Below are positions 1 through 6,464 of a stretch of 24,993 nucleotides of DNA, piece after piece. The notes beneath the pieces are model-generated. The model was not told where the DNA came from and searched no databases. It saw only the letters and a program-made list of their open reading frames with translations. The position numbers and the translations under genes are program-made. The stretch is from the IMG/VR virus record IMGVR_UViG_3300005747_000205, positions 1 to 24,993 of that record; one strand, given 5' to 3'. Each line of letters begins with the position of its first letter. The stretch's first letter is position 1. The DNA comes from a virus.

Positions 1-103
1 TTGTGTGACAAGTTAGGACAAGTCATACATACTTACACATTATACACCGTATTTGCTCGGTATATTGGTATAAAGCGATAAATACATTCGTATACATATA
101 AAT

Positions 104-109
104 TATAAT
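104..109 (+). promoter_or_regulatory. Candidate -10 box upstream of the portal gene
   Basis: The 132 bases before the portal gene are very AT-rich and contain a perfect TATAAT at 104-109. No good -35 lies at the right distance (AATACA at 81-86 matches TTGACA at only three positions), so this could be chance in AT-rich DNA. If real, it would start a transcript just upstream of the head operon. Confidence 0.3.
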
Positions 110-132
110 ATTATAAACCCTCTTGGAGATTC

Positions 133-1800
133 ATGGATAAGAACTTATCAGAATACAGTGCATTTATAACTGATATTCATACCTTATATTCACGTTACTT
201 TGATACTTGGGATCTAGCTTGGCGTTCTTACGTTGGTAGCGAAGAATACAAGCAAGGTAGATACCTTAAGATGTTCGAGTCCGATCGTCAAACCGGTTCA
301 GAAGTAATCAGCACATACTCAGTAGATGAGTTTGGTAACACCACAGGCAAGCACAAAGCAAAAGTAAATTATACTGATGGCTTTAACAGAGCGGCAGCCG
401 TAAGCGGCGAAGATGATAGTGGTAGTTACTACAATGAAAAAATAAACAATGTGAGTTTTTACAACTATGTAAAACTAATTGTAAACGAATACAACTCAAT
501 CTTATTTAAAAACCCAGCACATAGACTATTAGCAGAAACAGATCAAATGGAATCATTTACTGAGAACGTAGATGGTCGCAACAATAGTATTGCAGAATTT
601 TTCAGTGAAGTAGATACACTTGTAAGTATATTTGGTGTCAGCTGGTTAAGTGTTGTTAAGCCAAGTGGTTCAGACACACCTCGTTTTAGTATACACAAAC
701 CATTAGACGTTACAAATTGGGAATTTGGATTTGATGTTAATGGTGACCAAGTACTTAAGAAGTTAGTAATCAAAGTGGCAGAAGATGAAAACCAAGTTGT
801 GTTCAGATACTTTACTCCTGAAACAATTGAAACAGTGTTTACATCAGATGTAGAAGACTACTTACCACCTGAACTAGAAGGCATGATTGAAGAAGACGAA
901 GGTGTTTACAGAGTAGTACAAGAAAATGAATTAGGATACATTCCTGTATTTCCAATTTATCAAGGTATACAAATATTCCCAGGAGTAGGTAGCTCACCTA
1001 TTCTAGATGCTAGTATTATCCAAAAAGAAATATACAACTTGAACAGCGAAATATATTCAAGTGTAAACTACAGCATCCATCCTACACTAGTAGTTGATGA
1101 GCAAACAGATGAATTAAACAATGGCGAGATATCAGCTGAAGCTGGTGGCATTGTGAGAGTTAGTAGTGGTCTTCAAGGAGAACAAAACTACACATACGAA
1201 TTCAGACAACCACAAACAGATCCAATCAGTGAAATTAAAGACTTAATTGACAACAAGATAGAAAAAATGCTAGAGACTTGCATGATTAGAAGTGATGACT
1301 TGATTAAGTCAAGTTCAAGTGCGGCAATGGTAGAAGTGTTAGACACTAAACTACAAGCATTTGTGAGAAAGAAAGCAATACAAATGGAAAACGCTGAAAA
1401 ACGTGCATTTGATATCTATCATGATTGGACAAACCAAATTAATGAAAGTGCTGTTAGTTATAGCAGACAGTACAACAATCGTGCTATGGAGCATGAACTA
1501 AAAGAATTGAGTATGTTAATGGACTTAGCCGACAGAGTAAGTGCTGAACAACCATTAGCAGAACTAGAACTATACGATACTCGTGAACAAGCAGAAGCAG
1601 TTGCAGTAGCAATGGGTGGAAGCGGAGCACACGAGCACATCACAGACGATGGCACTGTACAATATATGCCATTCACAACACATGACGAGTATGAAAAATT
1701 AATGAGAGCTGGTGACAGCGATCAACAAACTATGCGTGACAAACTTCGCGATAGGCTAGAGCAATTATTGGATACGTCCACTACAAGCAATAGTCAATAA
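133..1800 (+). CDS. Portal protein
   Basis: This 555-residue protein is the likely portal, the dodecameric ring at one capsid vertex through which DNA enters and leaves and on which the terminase docks. The call rests on length, on position directly before a scaffold-like and a capsid-like gene, and on its texture: an acidic, charged N-terminal half, a middle part with the alternating strands usual in portals, and a long helical, acidic C-terminal part (about residues 380-555) ending in a low-complexity TSTTSNSQ tail. The start is supported by GGAG at 125-128, four bases before the ATG. The large terminase gene is near the other end of the window, which fits a circular or permuted map where packaging genes lead into the portal. 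I see no catalytic motif, so the name depends on context and general resemblance. Confidence 0.82.
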   Translation: MDKNLSEYSAFITDIHTLYSRYFDTWDLAWRSYVGSEEYKQGRYLKMFESDRQTGSEVISTYSVDEFGNTTGKHKAKVNYTDGFNRAAAVSGEDDSGSYYNEKINNVSFYNYVKLIVNEYNSILFKNPAHRLLAETDQMESFTENVDGRNNSIAEFFSEVDTLVSIFGVSWLSVVKPSGSDTPRFSIHKPLDVTNWEFGFDVNGDQVLKKLVIKVAEDENQVVFRYFTPETIETVFTSDVEDYLPPELEGMIEEDEGVYRVVQENELGYIPVFPIYQGIQIFPGVGSSPILDASIIQKEIYNLNSEIYSSVNYSIHPTLVVDEQTDELNNGEISAEAGGIVRVSSGLQGEQNYTYEFRQPQTDPISEIKDLIDNKIEKMLETCMIRSDDLIKSSSSAAMVEVLDTKLQAFVRKKAIQMENAEKRAFDIYHDWTNQINESAVSYSRQYNNRAMEHELKELSMLMDLADRVSAEQPLAELELYDTREQAEAVAVAMGGSGAHEHITDDGTVQYMPFTTHDEYEKLMRAGDSDQQTMRDKLRDRLEQLLDTSTTSNSQ

Positions 1801-1848
1801 AAAGATTGGTTAACGATACTTCGTCGTATAATAGAAGGAGAGAGGATT

Positions 1849-2676
1849 ATGTCGGAAGACAATACAAACACAGTAGTTGACACTGGTGAAAGTCAAACAG
1901 TTCCAGAGACTGTAACGCAATCGGAAGAAAGTATCTCTGTTAGCAGTAATGCACCTCAAGTAGAGGAGCGTGATGGTAAATTCTATTTGAATGGACAAAG
2001 AATGTTCACTAAAGCAGAAAAAGATGCCATTGCTAAAACAACAACTAGGGAAGTAGAGCAACGTTTAATTAATGAATTAGGTGTTGACAGTTTAAGTAGT
2101 GTAAAGCAGGTTGTGAAGGAACTTCAAACCGCGAATATTACAGAAGGCGAAAGTAGTTTAGATATCACAGCATTGAAAAATACTGTTGCGAAGAAAGAAC
2201 AAACTGTAGCTGAACTTAAAGCAGAACTAGAGGGTGTAAAAAGCCAGTATGTTTTAGATGCTCATGTAGGAAAACTGAAGGACGCTATGCCTAGTGCATG
2301 GACTCCAGAACAAAGGAATTCAGTAGTCAAATTAATGAATGCTGATAACATGTTCAAAGTTGAAGGACAAAGTTTCCATATTGCAAATGGAGATGATTTC
2401 TTTACAACTGATGAAGGACAACCTAATTACACAGCCGCTGTTGAAAAAGTGGGTAAGGATTTAGGATTGCAGTTTTCCAAGAAAGGAGTTGCAACTGTAG
2501 ATGCACAAACAACGCCAGCATCAACGAGCAGGAAAGAACTTGACCAAGCAAGGTTAAAGACTGATGCTCAATATAGAGATGCTTACGTTAATTTGCGTAG
2601 CACAAACATTGGTCTGGGCCAGAGCACAATAACTAATAAAATGGTTGAAGCTCATATGGCAAAGATCAGAAGATAG
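1849..2676 (+). CDS. Capsid scaffolding protein
   Basis: This 275-residue protein is probably the internal scaffold that guides capsid assembly and is then lost. It has the expected layout: an acidic, low-complexity N-terminus (residues 1-40), a predicted coiled coil around residues 105-135 with repeated KKEQTVAELKAELEGV-type heptads, and a basic C-terminal end that would bind the coat protein. It sits between portal and major capsid genes, the usual place for scaffolds. AGGAG at 1836-1840 lies eight bases before the ATG. A TATAAT at 1827-1832 just upstream could be a -10 box but has only a poor -35 (TTGGTT, 15-base spacer). No protease motif is visible, so if a maturation protease exists it is not in this window. 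Confidence 0.75.
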   Translation: MSEDNTNTVVDTGESQTVPETVTQSEESISVSSNAPQVEERDGKFYLNGQRMFTKAEKDAIAKTTTREVEQRLINELGVDSLSSVKQVVKELQTANITEGESSLDITALKNTVAKKEQTVAELKAELEGVKSQYVLDAHVGKLKDAMPSAWTPEQRNSVVKLMNADNMFKVEGQSFHIANGDDFFTTDEGQPNYTAAVEKVGKDLGLQFSKKGVATVDAQTTPASTSRKELDQARLKTDAQYRDAYVNLRSTNIGLGQSTITNKMVEAHMAKIRR

Positions 2677-2727
2677 AAATATCTTTGAGAACTTTAAAAC
2701 AAACTAAATTATATATAGGAGTCAACA

Positions 2728-3702
2728 ATGACAACATCAGCAGGAATAAGTGATCTATATAATGCAGTAATTACCGATTTGGTACCATTCTATGATTCAG
2801 CGGTACTACTTCCAAACAGTGCATTGATCCCAAATTCATTAAACATATCAGAAGGTTCTGGCGACACAGTTCAGTTCCCTCTACAAGACAGTTTTTCAAT
2901 TGCAACATCCGGCTTGGCAGAAAATGCTAACGTGGTTGGTGCAGGAAACGACTTTACAACATCAGCATCTTCAATCACAGCAGTTAAGCGTGGTTCAGGT
3001 ACTTTTGTAACAGAAGAATCACTAGAAGACGGCCAATTTGACACAGTCAGAAACGCTGTAGTTTCTCAGCTATCAAGATCAGTAGCTCAAGCAACTGACC
3101 AAGCAGGTTTCAAAACTATGCTTAACAACACTGAAACAGTTCCAACAGACGGTTCTGATTTAGACGGTGCAAACAGTGATATCGAATTAATCAACCAAGC
3201 AACAATCAACGGTGCGGCTACTGGCAACATCGATGTTAACGTTGTATTTTCTCCACAAGCTATGGGTTACATGGCTAAAAGAGACATCACAGCTAAAATG
3301 GAAGAAGATGTACAATTCGACAGATACATTATGACTGGTACAGTTAGAAATGGATTTGGACAATTAAGACCAGACTTCATGAAAGCAGTAGCTTCTTTGG
3401 CAGGTTCATTAGTTGCCACTAACAACGTAGACTTAGCAGATTTTGCTCAGTCAGTAGCTTTACTAAGAGCGGCAAACGCTCCAGCTGACGCTTCAGGCTT
3501 CTACTATGCGGCAATTACTCCACAAGTAGAATACTTACTGTCCAGCGAACTTAACGGTGTAGGCGGAACAGGTGCTTCAAGCATTGGTTCATTAAGCGAC
3601 ATTGGTAATAGAGCTCTTTTAGACGCAGTTATTTCAGAAGCAATTGGTATCAGATGGTTAAGATCTAACAACTTAGTAACAAACATTACTAACACTATCT
3701 AA
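2728..3702 (+). CDS. Major capsid protein (HK97-fold expected)
   Basis: This 324-residue protein is the likely coat protein of the icosahedral head. Evidence: position directly after the scaffold gene, size typical of HK97-fold coat proteins, a very strong ribosome site (AGGAG at 2717-2721, six bases before the ATG), and a smooth composition rich in A, S, T, N and Q with no Cys, usual for abundant structural proteins. The N-terminal 45 residues look like an N-arm and the stretch after residue 75 (SSITAVKRGSGTFVTEESLE) resembles the region running into the spine helix of this fold. The short gap before it holds TTGAGA and TATATA with a 19-base spacer, a weak possible promoter. No delta-domain or protease site is obvious, in keeping with a separate scaffold. 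Confidence 0.83.
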   Translation: MTTSAGISDLYNAVITDLVPFYDSAVLLPNSALIPNSLNISEGSGDTVQFPLQDSFSIATSGLAENANVVGAGNDFTTSASSITAVKRGSGTFVTEESLEDGQFDTVRNAVVSQLSRSVAQATDQAGFKTMLNNTETVPTDGSDLDGANSDIELINQATINGAATGNIDVNVVFSPQAMGYMAKRDITAKMEEDVQFDRYIMTGTVRNGFGQLRPDFMKAVASLAGSLVATNNVDLADFAQSVALLRAANAPADASGFYYAAITPQVEYLLSSELNGVGGTGASSIGSLSDIGNRALLDAVISEAIGIRWLRSNNLVTNITNTI

Positions 3703-3717
3703 ATCAGGAGATAACCA

Positions 3718-4278
3718 ATGGCATTTCAAAGAGACGGCAGTAACAACGTAATCGCTTTTGCAGAAGCAGAAGATATTTTCAACTTGGATCAAAGATTATT
3801 TGAAGCCAATGAGATATCATTTGCAGATGCGGGCACCGGCGCTTTGACTCAAGATGAATACTTCGACATATTATGCCAACGTGCAACAGATAGAATCACA
3901 ACTAGGATGCAGGCTTCACCCGAGTGGAGCGTGTATACTAGTGCTAAGAATCTAACTGATGACAACAGTATTTTACCACCAGTCAACAAAAACTTGATTC
4001 TAGGTAATTTACAAGATTGGACTGATATATGTGTGAGTTATGTTTTCAAAGAATATTTGCTACCAAAAGTGGCTGACTTTGGAAATCCAGAAAGTTCAGA
4101 AGTGAACAAGATTAACTTTTATGAAACTAAATTCAATGAATTGTTTTCTGAGAAGTTAGCAGTAATTAATTGGTATGATGCAGATGCTGATTCCAATATT
4201 ACAAGCACAGATGAACTGGTCAACTTTAGGAAAAATCGTAGGACTCGTGGCAAGAGTTATATTACAAGGGTTAGATAA
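3718..4278 (+). CDS. Head-tail adaptor / connector protein
   Basis: This 186-residue protein follows the capsid gene at the place where siphophages encode the adaptor that sits under the portal (HK97 gp6 or SPP1 gp15 type). It is mostly helical in appearance, with acidic residues early and a basic end (FRKNRRTRGKSYITRVR) that could contact DNA or the portal. An AGGAG ribosome site lies just upstream. The stop overlaps the next start by one base (TAATG at 4276-4280), so the two are probably translated together. The function is inferred mainly from gene order; I do not recognise a diagnostic motif. Confidence 0.6.
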   Translation: MAFQRDGSNNVIAFAEAEDIFNLDQRLFEANEISFADAGTGALTQDEYFDILCQRATDRITTRMQASPEWSVYTSAKNLTDDNSILPPVNKNLILGNLQDWTDICVSYVFKEYLLPKVADFGNPESSEVNKINFYETKFNELFSEKLAVINWYDADADSNITSTDELVNFRKNRRTRGKSYITRVR

Positions 4279-4676
4279 TGAGTGCAATTAGAGATAGTTT
4301 AATAACACAGCTTACTACAAACCTAGCAAACACTTCGGTGTCTGTTAGGAGTGAGCTACCCTTCACTAGTGGAGGAGATGTGTTGTATTCTAAAAATATG
4401 AAACACTTATATGTTGATCACGAAGTTATTGAACAAGATACACTATTTGCTGTATTGGACCGCAACAACATCGAGACAAATATATCTACCGTAAATGCAT
4501 ATCTACAAGTAGATGCCAAAACTGAATTAACGGATATCAACAGTATTGTAAGCAATGTGCTTAGTGCTAAATCAGTTATTACCAACACTATGCGTAGTGA
4601 AAGTGATTATGAAACTGAGATGGAACTAGACCACACTGTTTACACTTTTGAATTCCGTTTCGAAAAAATAAACTAA
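4278..4676 (+). CDS. Tail terminator / tail completion protein (gpU-like position)
   Basis: This 132-residue protein lies between the adaptor and the tail-tube gene, the slot of the tail terminator that caps the growing tube and joins it to the head (lambda gpU type). Its predicted pattern, an N-terminal helix (RDSLITQLTTNLAN), then strands, a helix (TELTDINSIVSNVLSA) and a terminal strand pair, fits the alpha-beta fold of these proteins. The start overlaps the previous stop, so no separate ribosome site is needed. The identification is by order and fold impression only; a neck protein of the HK97 gp10 type is the alternative, but a better candidate for that is found at 6166-6453. Confidence 0.55.
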   Translation: MSAIRDSLITQLTTNLANTSVSVRSELPFTSGGDVLYSKNMKHLYVDHEVIEQDTLFAVLDRNNIETNISTVNAYLQVDAKTELTDINSIVSNVLSAKSVITNTMRSESDYETEMELDHTVYTFEFRFEKIN

Positions 4677-4698
4677 CTGTTAAACATAGGAGATAACA

Positions 4699-5175
4699 AT
4701 GGCAGTAATAAACGTATCAGCAGGTTCTGAAGCAGTTCTAGAATTAGCCGTAGTAGGCGATTTAGACACAGCCGCTAATGTTTTAACTGTTCCTCAAATG
4801 CAAGATATCACTATCAATAATAGTACTGGTGTTTTCAGATTTAAAACTCTTGATAACACAGCAGAAAGTGCCGTCACAACTCCAGCAACAAACCAATTAA
4901 GTTTGAATGTTGTTGTAGATGAGACAAGTTTCTTTGGTACAGATTCAGCTACAAACGGAAAAGTCCTTGAAAATGGATTATTCGGAGTTAGCAAAGACAA
5001 AACCAAAGTTGCTTTTAGAGCATATTTCAATGGTACTGATACTGGTTCTAAGTATTTAGAAGGCGCAGGTTTCATTAGTGGACTGAGCCCAACAGTAAAC
5101 ATGGATTCACCAGTGTGGATCTCACCTGTTACTATCGAAGTCGATGGTGACTTTACTGAAGGCGCGGTAAGTTAA
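4699..5175 (+). CDS. Major tail tube protein
   Basis: This 158-residue protein is probably the subunit of the tail tube. It is rich in beta strands, T, S, N and V, has no Cys, and starts MAVINVSAGSEAVLELAVVGDLD, a pattern common in tube proteins. AGGAG lies seven bases before the ATG. It is followed by a strong hairpin with a stable tetraloop (5195-5218), a common arrangement after highly expressed structural genes. Only one tube-like gene and no sheath-like gene is present in the region, which argues for a non-contractile tail. Confidence 0.75.
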   Translation: MAVINVSAGSEAVLELAVVGDLDTAANVLTVPQMQDITINNSTGVFRFKTLDNTAESAVTTPATNQLSLNVVVDETSFFGTDSATNGKVLENGLFGVSKDKTKVAFRAYFNGTDTGSKYLEGAGFISGLSPTVNMDSPVWISPVTIEVDGDFTEGAVS

Positions 5176-5194
5176 GAACTTAACGACAACATAG

Positions 5195-5223
5195 GTAGTT
5201 GCCCTACGGGGCAACTACACTTT
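5195..5223 (+). terminator. Hairpin with UACG tetraloop after the tail tube gene
   Basis: GTAGTTGCCC (5195-5204) pairs perfectly with GGGCAACTAC (5209-5218) across the loop TACG, closed by a C-G pair, i.e. the extra-stable C(UNCG)G tetraloop. Only a short T run (TTTT, 5221-5224 region) follows, so it may be a partial terminator, or a 3' end stabiliser that leaves more capsid and tube mRNA than downstream tail mRNA. The next gene's ribosome site begins right after it. Confidence 0.7.
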
Positions 5224-5235
5224 TAGGAGTAAAAT

Positions 5236-5469
5236 ATGAAATCACAAACAATAGATAGATTTAACAAGTGGAAACTGTCAGCCAAAAGCAGTGACAAATT
5301 TACCACTGGCGGTGAAAAGTATAGCCGTAAAGAGTTTGAAGCCCTAATTGGTCAGAAGCCAAGCAAGGTAGTAGAACCTGAAATAAATACAATAGAAGAA
5401 GATATACAGGTAGAAGAATATGCAGATATGGAAGACAAAGACTACTCCGGACATACTGAAGAGTCTTGA
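5236..5469 (+). CDS. Small hypothetical protein in the tail module
   Basis: This 77-residue protein has a basic N-terminal half (KSQTIDRFNKWKLSAKSSDKF) and a strongly acidic C-terminal half (from about residue 46). TTAGGAG is placed about seven bases before the ATG. It is in the tail operon between the tube gene and the assembly chaperone, so a structural or assembly role is likely, but I do not recognise the family. Its last 50 bases overlap the next gene in another frame. Confidence 0.6.
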   Translation: MKSQTIDRFNKWKLSAKSSDKFTTGGEKYSRKEFEALIGQKPSKVVEPEINTIEEDIQVEEYADMEDKDYSGHTEES

Positions 5470-5611
5470 AGCCGAATTAGCCAAAGCCTCACGTGAACTA
5501 AAGTGTGCAATGGCAGATGTTGAAAAAACATCAAACAGAGTGAGATTTTGCCTCAGTGCAATCCACGAATTAACGGATCGACAAGATCCAGCAGATATGA
5601 AAACACATTAA
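5420..5611 (+). CDS. Small helical hypothetical protein overlapping the previous gene
   Basis: A 63-residue reading frame starts inside the previous gene, in the +1 frame, and ends 14 bases before the chaperone gene. From residue 11 to 55 it looks like one long amphipathic helix or coiled coil (ILKSLEAELAKASREL, then MADVEKTSNRV). The frame is closed by a stop at 5411-5413, so translation must start at or after 5414. The ATG at 5420 has only AGAAG upstream, so translation likely depends on coupling to the previous gene. It fills the space up to the next gene, which supports it being real; function unknown. Confidence 0.5.
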   Translation: MQIWKTKTTPDILKSLEAELAKASRELKCAMADVEKTSNRVRFCLSAIHELTDRQDPADMKTH

Positions 5612-5625
5612 AAGGATATATAGAT

Positions 5626-5922
5626 ATGAAATTAGCAGAATTAGCCGCAGAACCAAAATTAATCCCAATTACACTTGACAGTGAGAAGATCGTCGAATTA
5701 TACGGCGAAGCACTAGAGTTTTGGATTATGGATAGACAACCAATTGACACATACTTGTCAATGGCAAGAATGAAAGAAGATAATATGTCAGACATCGTAG
5801 AATTAGTTAACGAAATGATTTTGGATGAAGAGGGCAAAAAAGTAATAACAGATAACAAAATGCTCCCAACCACAGTGTTGATGGAGGCATTTACAAAAGT
5901 TGTGGAAACGCTGGGAAAGTAA
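5626..5922 (+). CDS. Tail assembly chaperone, short form (lambda gpG-like)
   Basis: This 98-residue protein is the short tail assembly chaperone. In lambda-like siphophages gpG and the longer gpGT coat the tape measure and recruit tube subunits; neither stays in the virion. Evidence here: position between tube and tape measure genes, acidic helical composition, and the slippery heptamer GGGAAAG at 5913-5919 directly before its TAA stop, the same heptamer as in lambda G-T. I chose the ATG at 5626 (ribosome site AAAAGGA at 5609-5615); an in-frame ATG at 5548 would overlap the previous gene and add a less plausible 26 residues. Confidence 0.8.
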   Translation: MKLAELAAEPKLIPITLDSEKIVELYGEALEFWIMDRQPIDTYLSMARMKEDNMSDIVELVNEMILDEEGKKVITDNKMLPTTVLMEAFTKVVETLGK

Positions 5923-6173
5923 CAAACTTATCTTTCGATGAGAATGATAGGGAACTCAACTTAATTATATTAGTTGATGCAATGTGCGAGAGATATCACA
6001 CACTACCCACACAGATACTCTCACAAGCAACAACATTGGACATGGTGATATTTGATGTGGCAATGACGTACAGACATCATGTTAGAAACAGTAAAGATCC
6101 GAAAGTACCGCCACAAATACCACAGGATCAACTAGAAGAATTAATGCGTAAGCACAAAGAGAAATATGAATAA
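5626..6173 (+). CDS. Tail assembly chaperone, long form made by -1 frameshift (gpGT-like)
   Basis: Ribosomes that slip back one base on G GGA AAG (5913-5919) bypass the TAA at 5920-5922 and continue with GTA ACA AAC to the stop at 6171-6173. The product would be 98 residues of the short form plus 84 residues, 182 in all (join 5626..5919, 5919..6173). The downstream frame is open from 5856 and has no ribosome site at its first ATG (5982), so the frameshift is the sensible way to express it. The T part is basic near its end (MRKHKEKYE) and in lambda binds the tube subunit. The frameshift direction, heptamer and gene order all match the family. Confidence 0.8.
5913..5919 (+). promoter_or_regulatory. 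Programmed -1 frameshift site GGGAAAG
   Basis: The heptamer fits X XXY YYZ in the frame of the short chaperone (codons GGA AAG) and is followed at once by TAA, which would hold the ribosome on the site. It matches the lambda G-T slippery sequence exactly. I see no strong downstream stem; only short complementary pieces (TTATC and GATAG) lie within 30 bases. Confidence 0.85.
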
Positions 6174-6453
6174 ATTCGACGCCAAAGCAGTAGAGAAAAT
6201 GTTTAAAAATTTAGAAAACATTGGACCCGATGTGATGAAAGAAAGCGGAGAGTTTTTCAAAAAGACAACACCAATAAGAAGCGGAAATGCTAGATCAAAC
6301 ACACGAACTGTTAAGACTAGAATTGAAGCAAGATACGGTTACGCAGGAAGACTAGACGATGGGTGGAGCCAACAAGCACCGAAAGGTATGAGTGAACCCA
6401 CAGAAAAAGATATTGACAAACAAGTTGATCAATACTTAAGAAAATATACATAG
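6166..6453 (+). CDS. HK97 gp10-like neck / tail completion protein
   Basis: This 95-residue protein has the features of the HK97-gp10 family of neck or tail completion proteins: an N-terminal helix with FDAKAVEKMFKNLENIG, the TPIRSGNARSNT segment (residues 35-46, the usual 'T P x x T G x L R' element), and a YAGRLDDGWSQQAPKGM segment (59-75) matching the common 'Y A x x L E x G W S x Q A P x G M' pattern. It overlaps the chaperone frame by eight bases and has only a weak AAAGAGA ribosome site, so it is probably coupled. Its place after the chaperone pair is unusual; normally this gene precedes the tube gene. Confidence 0.55.
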   Translation: MNKFDAKAVEKMFKNLENIGPDVMKESGEFFKKTTPIRSGNARSNTRTVKTRIEARYGYAGRLDDGWSQQAPKGMSEPTEKDIDKQVDQYLRKYT

Positions 6454-6464
6454 GGTAGTAGGCA

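Noticed and set aside
5548-5625. Longer N-terminus for the chaperone gene
   Set aside because: The extra 26 residues are in a region coding for the previous gene in another frame, and a ribosome site is present before ATG 5626.
5982-6173. The T frame as an independent gene starting at ATG 5982
   Set aside because: There is no ribosome site before this ATG, the frame is open from 5856, and a textbook -1 slippery site joins it to the short chaperone.
4699-6453. A contractile sheath gene or baseplate wedge module (myovirus)
   Set aside because: Only one tube-like gene is present, followed directly by G/GT and the tape measure, and no long sheath-sized gene is found.
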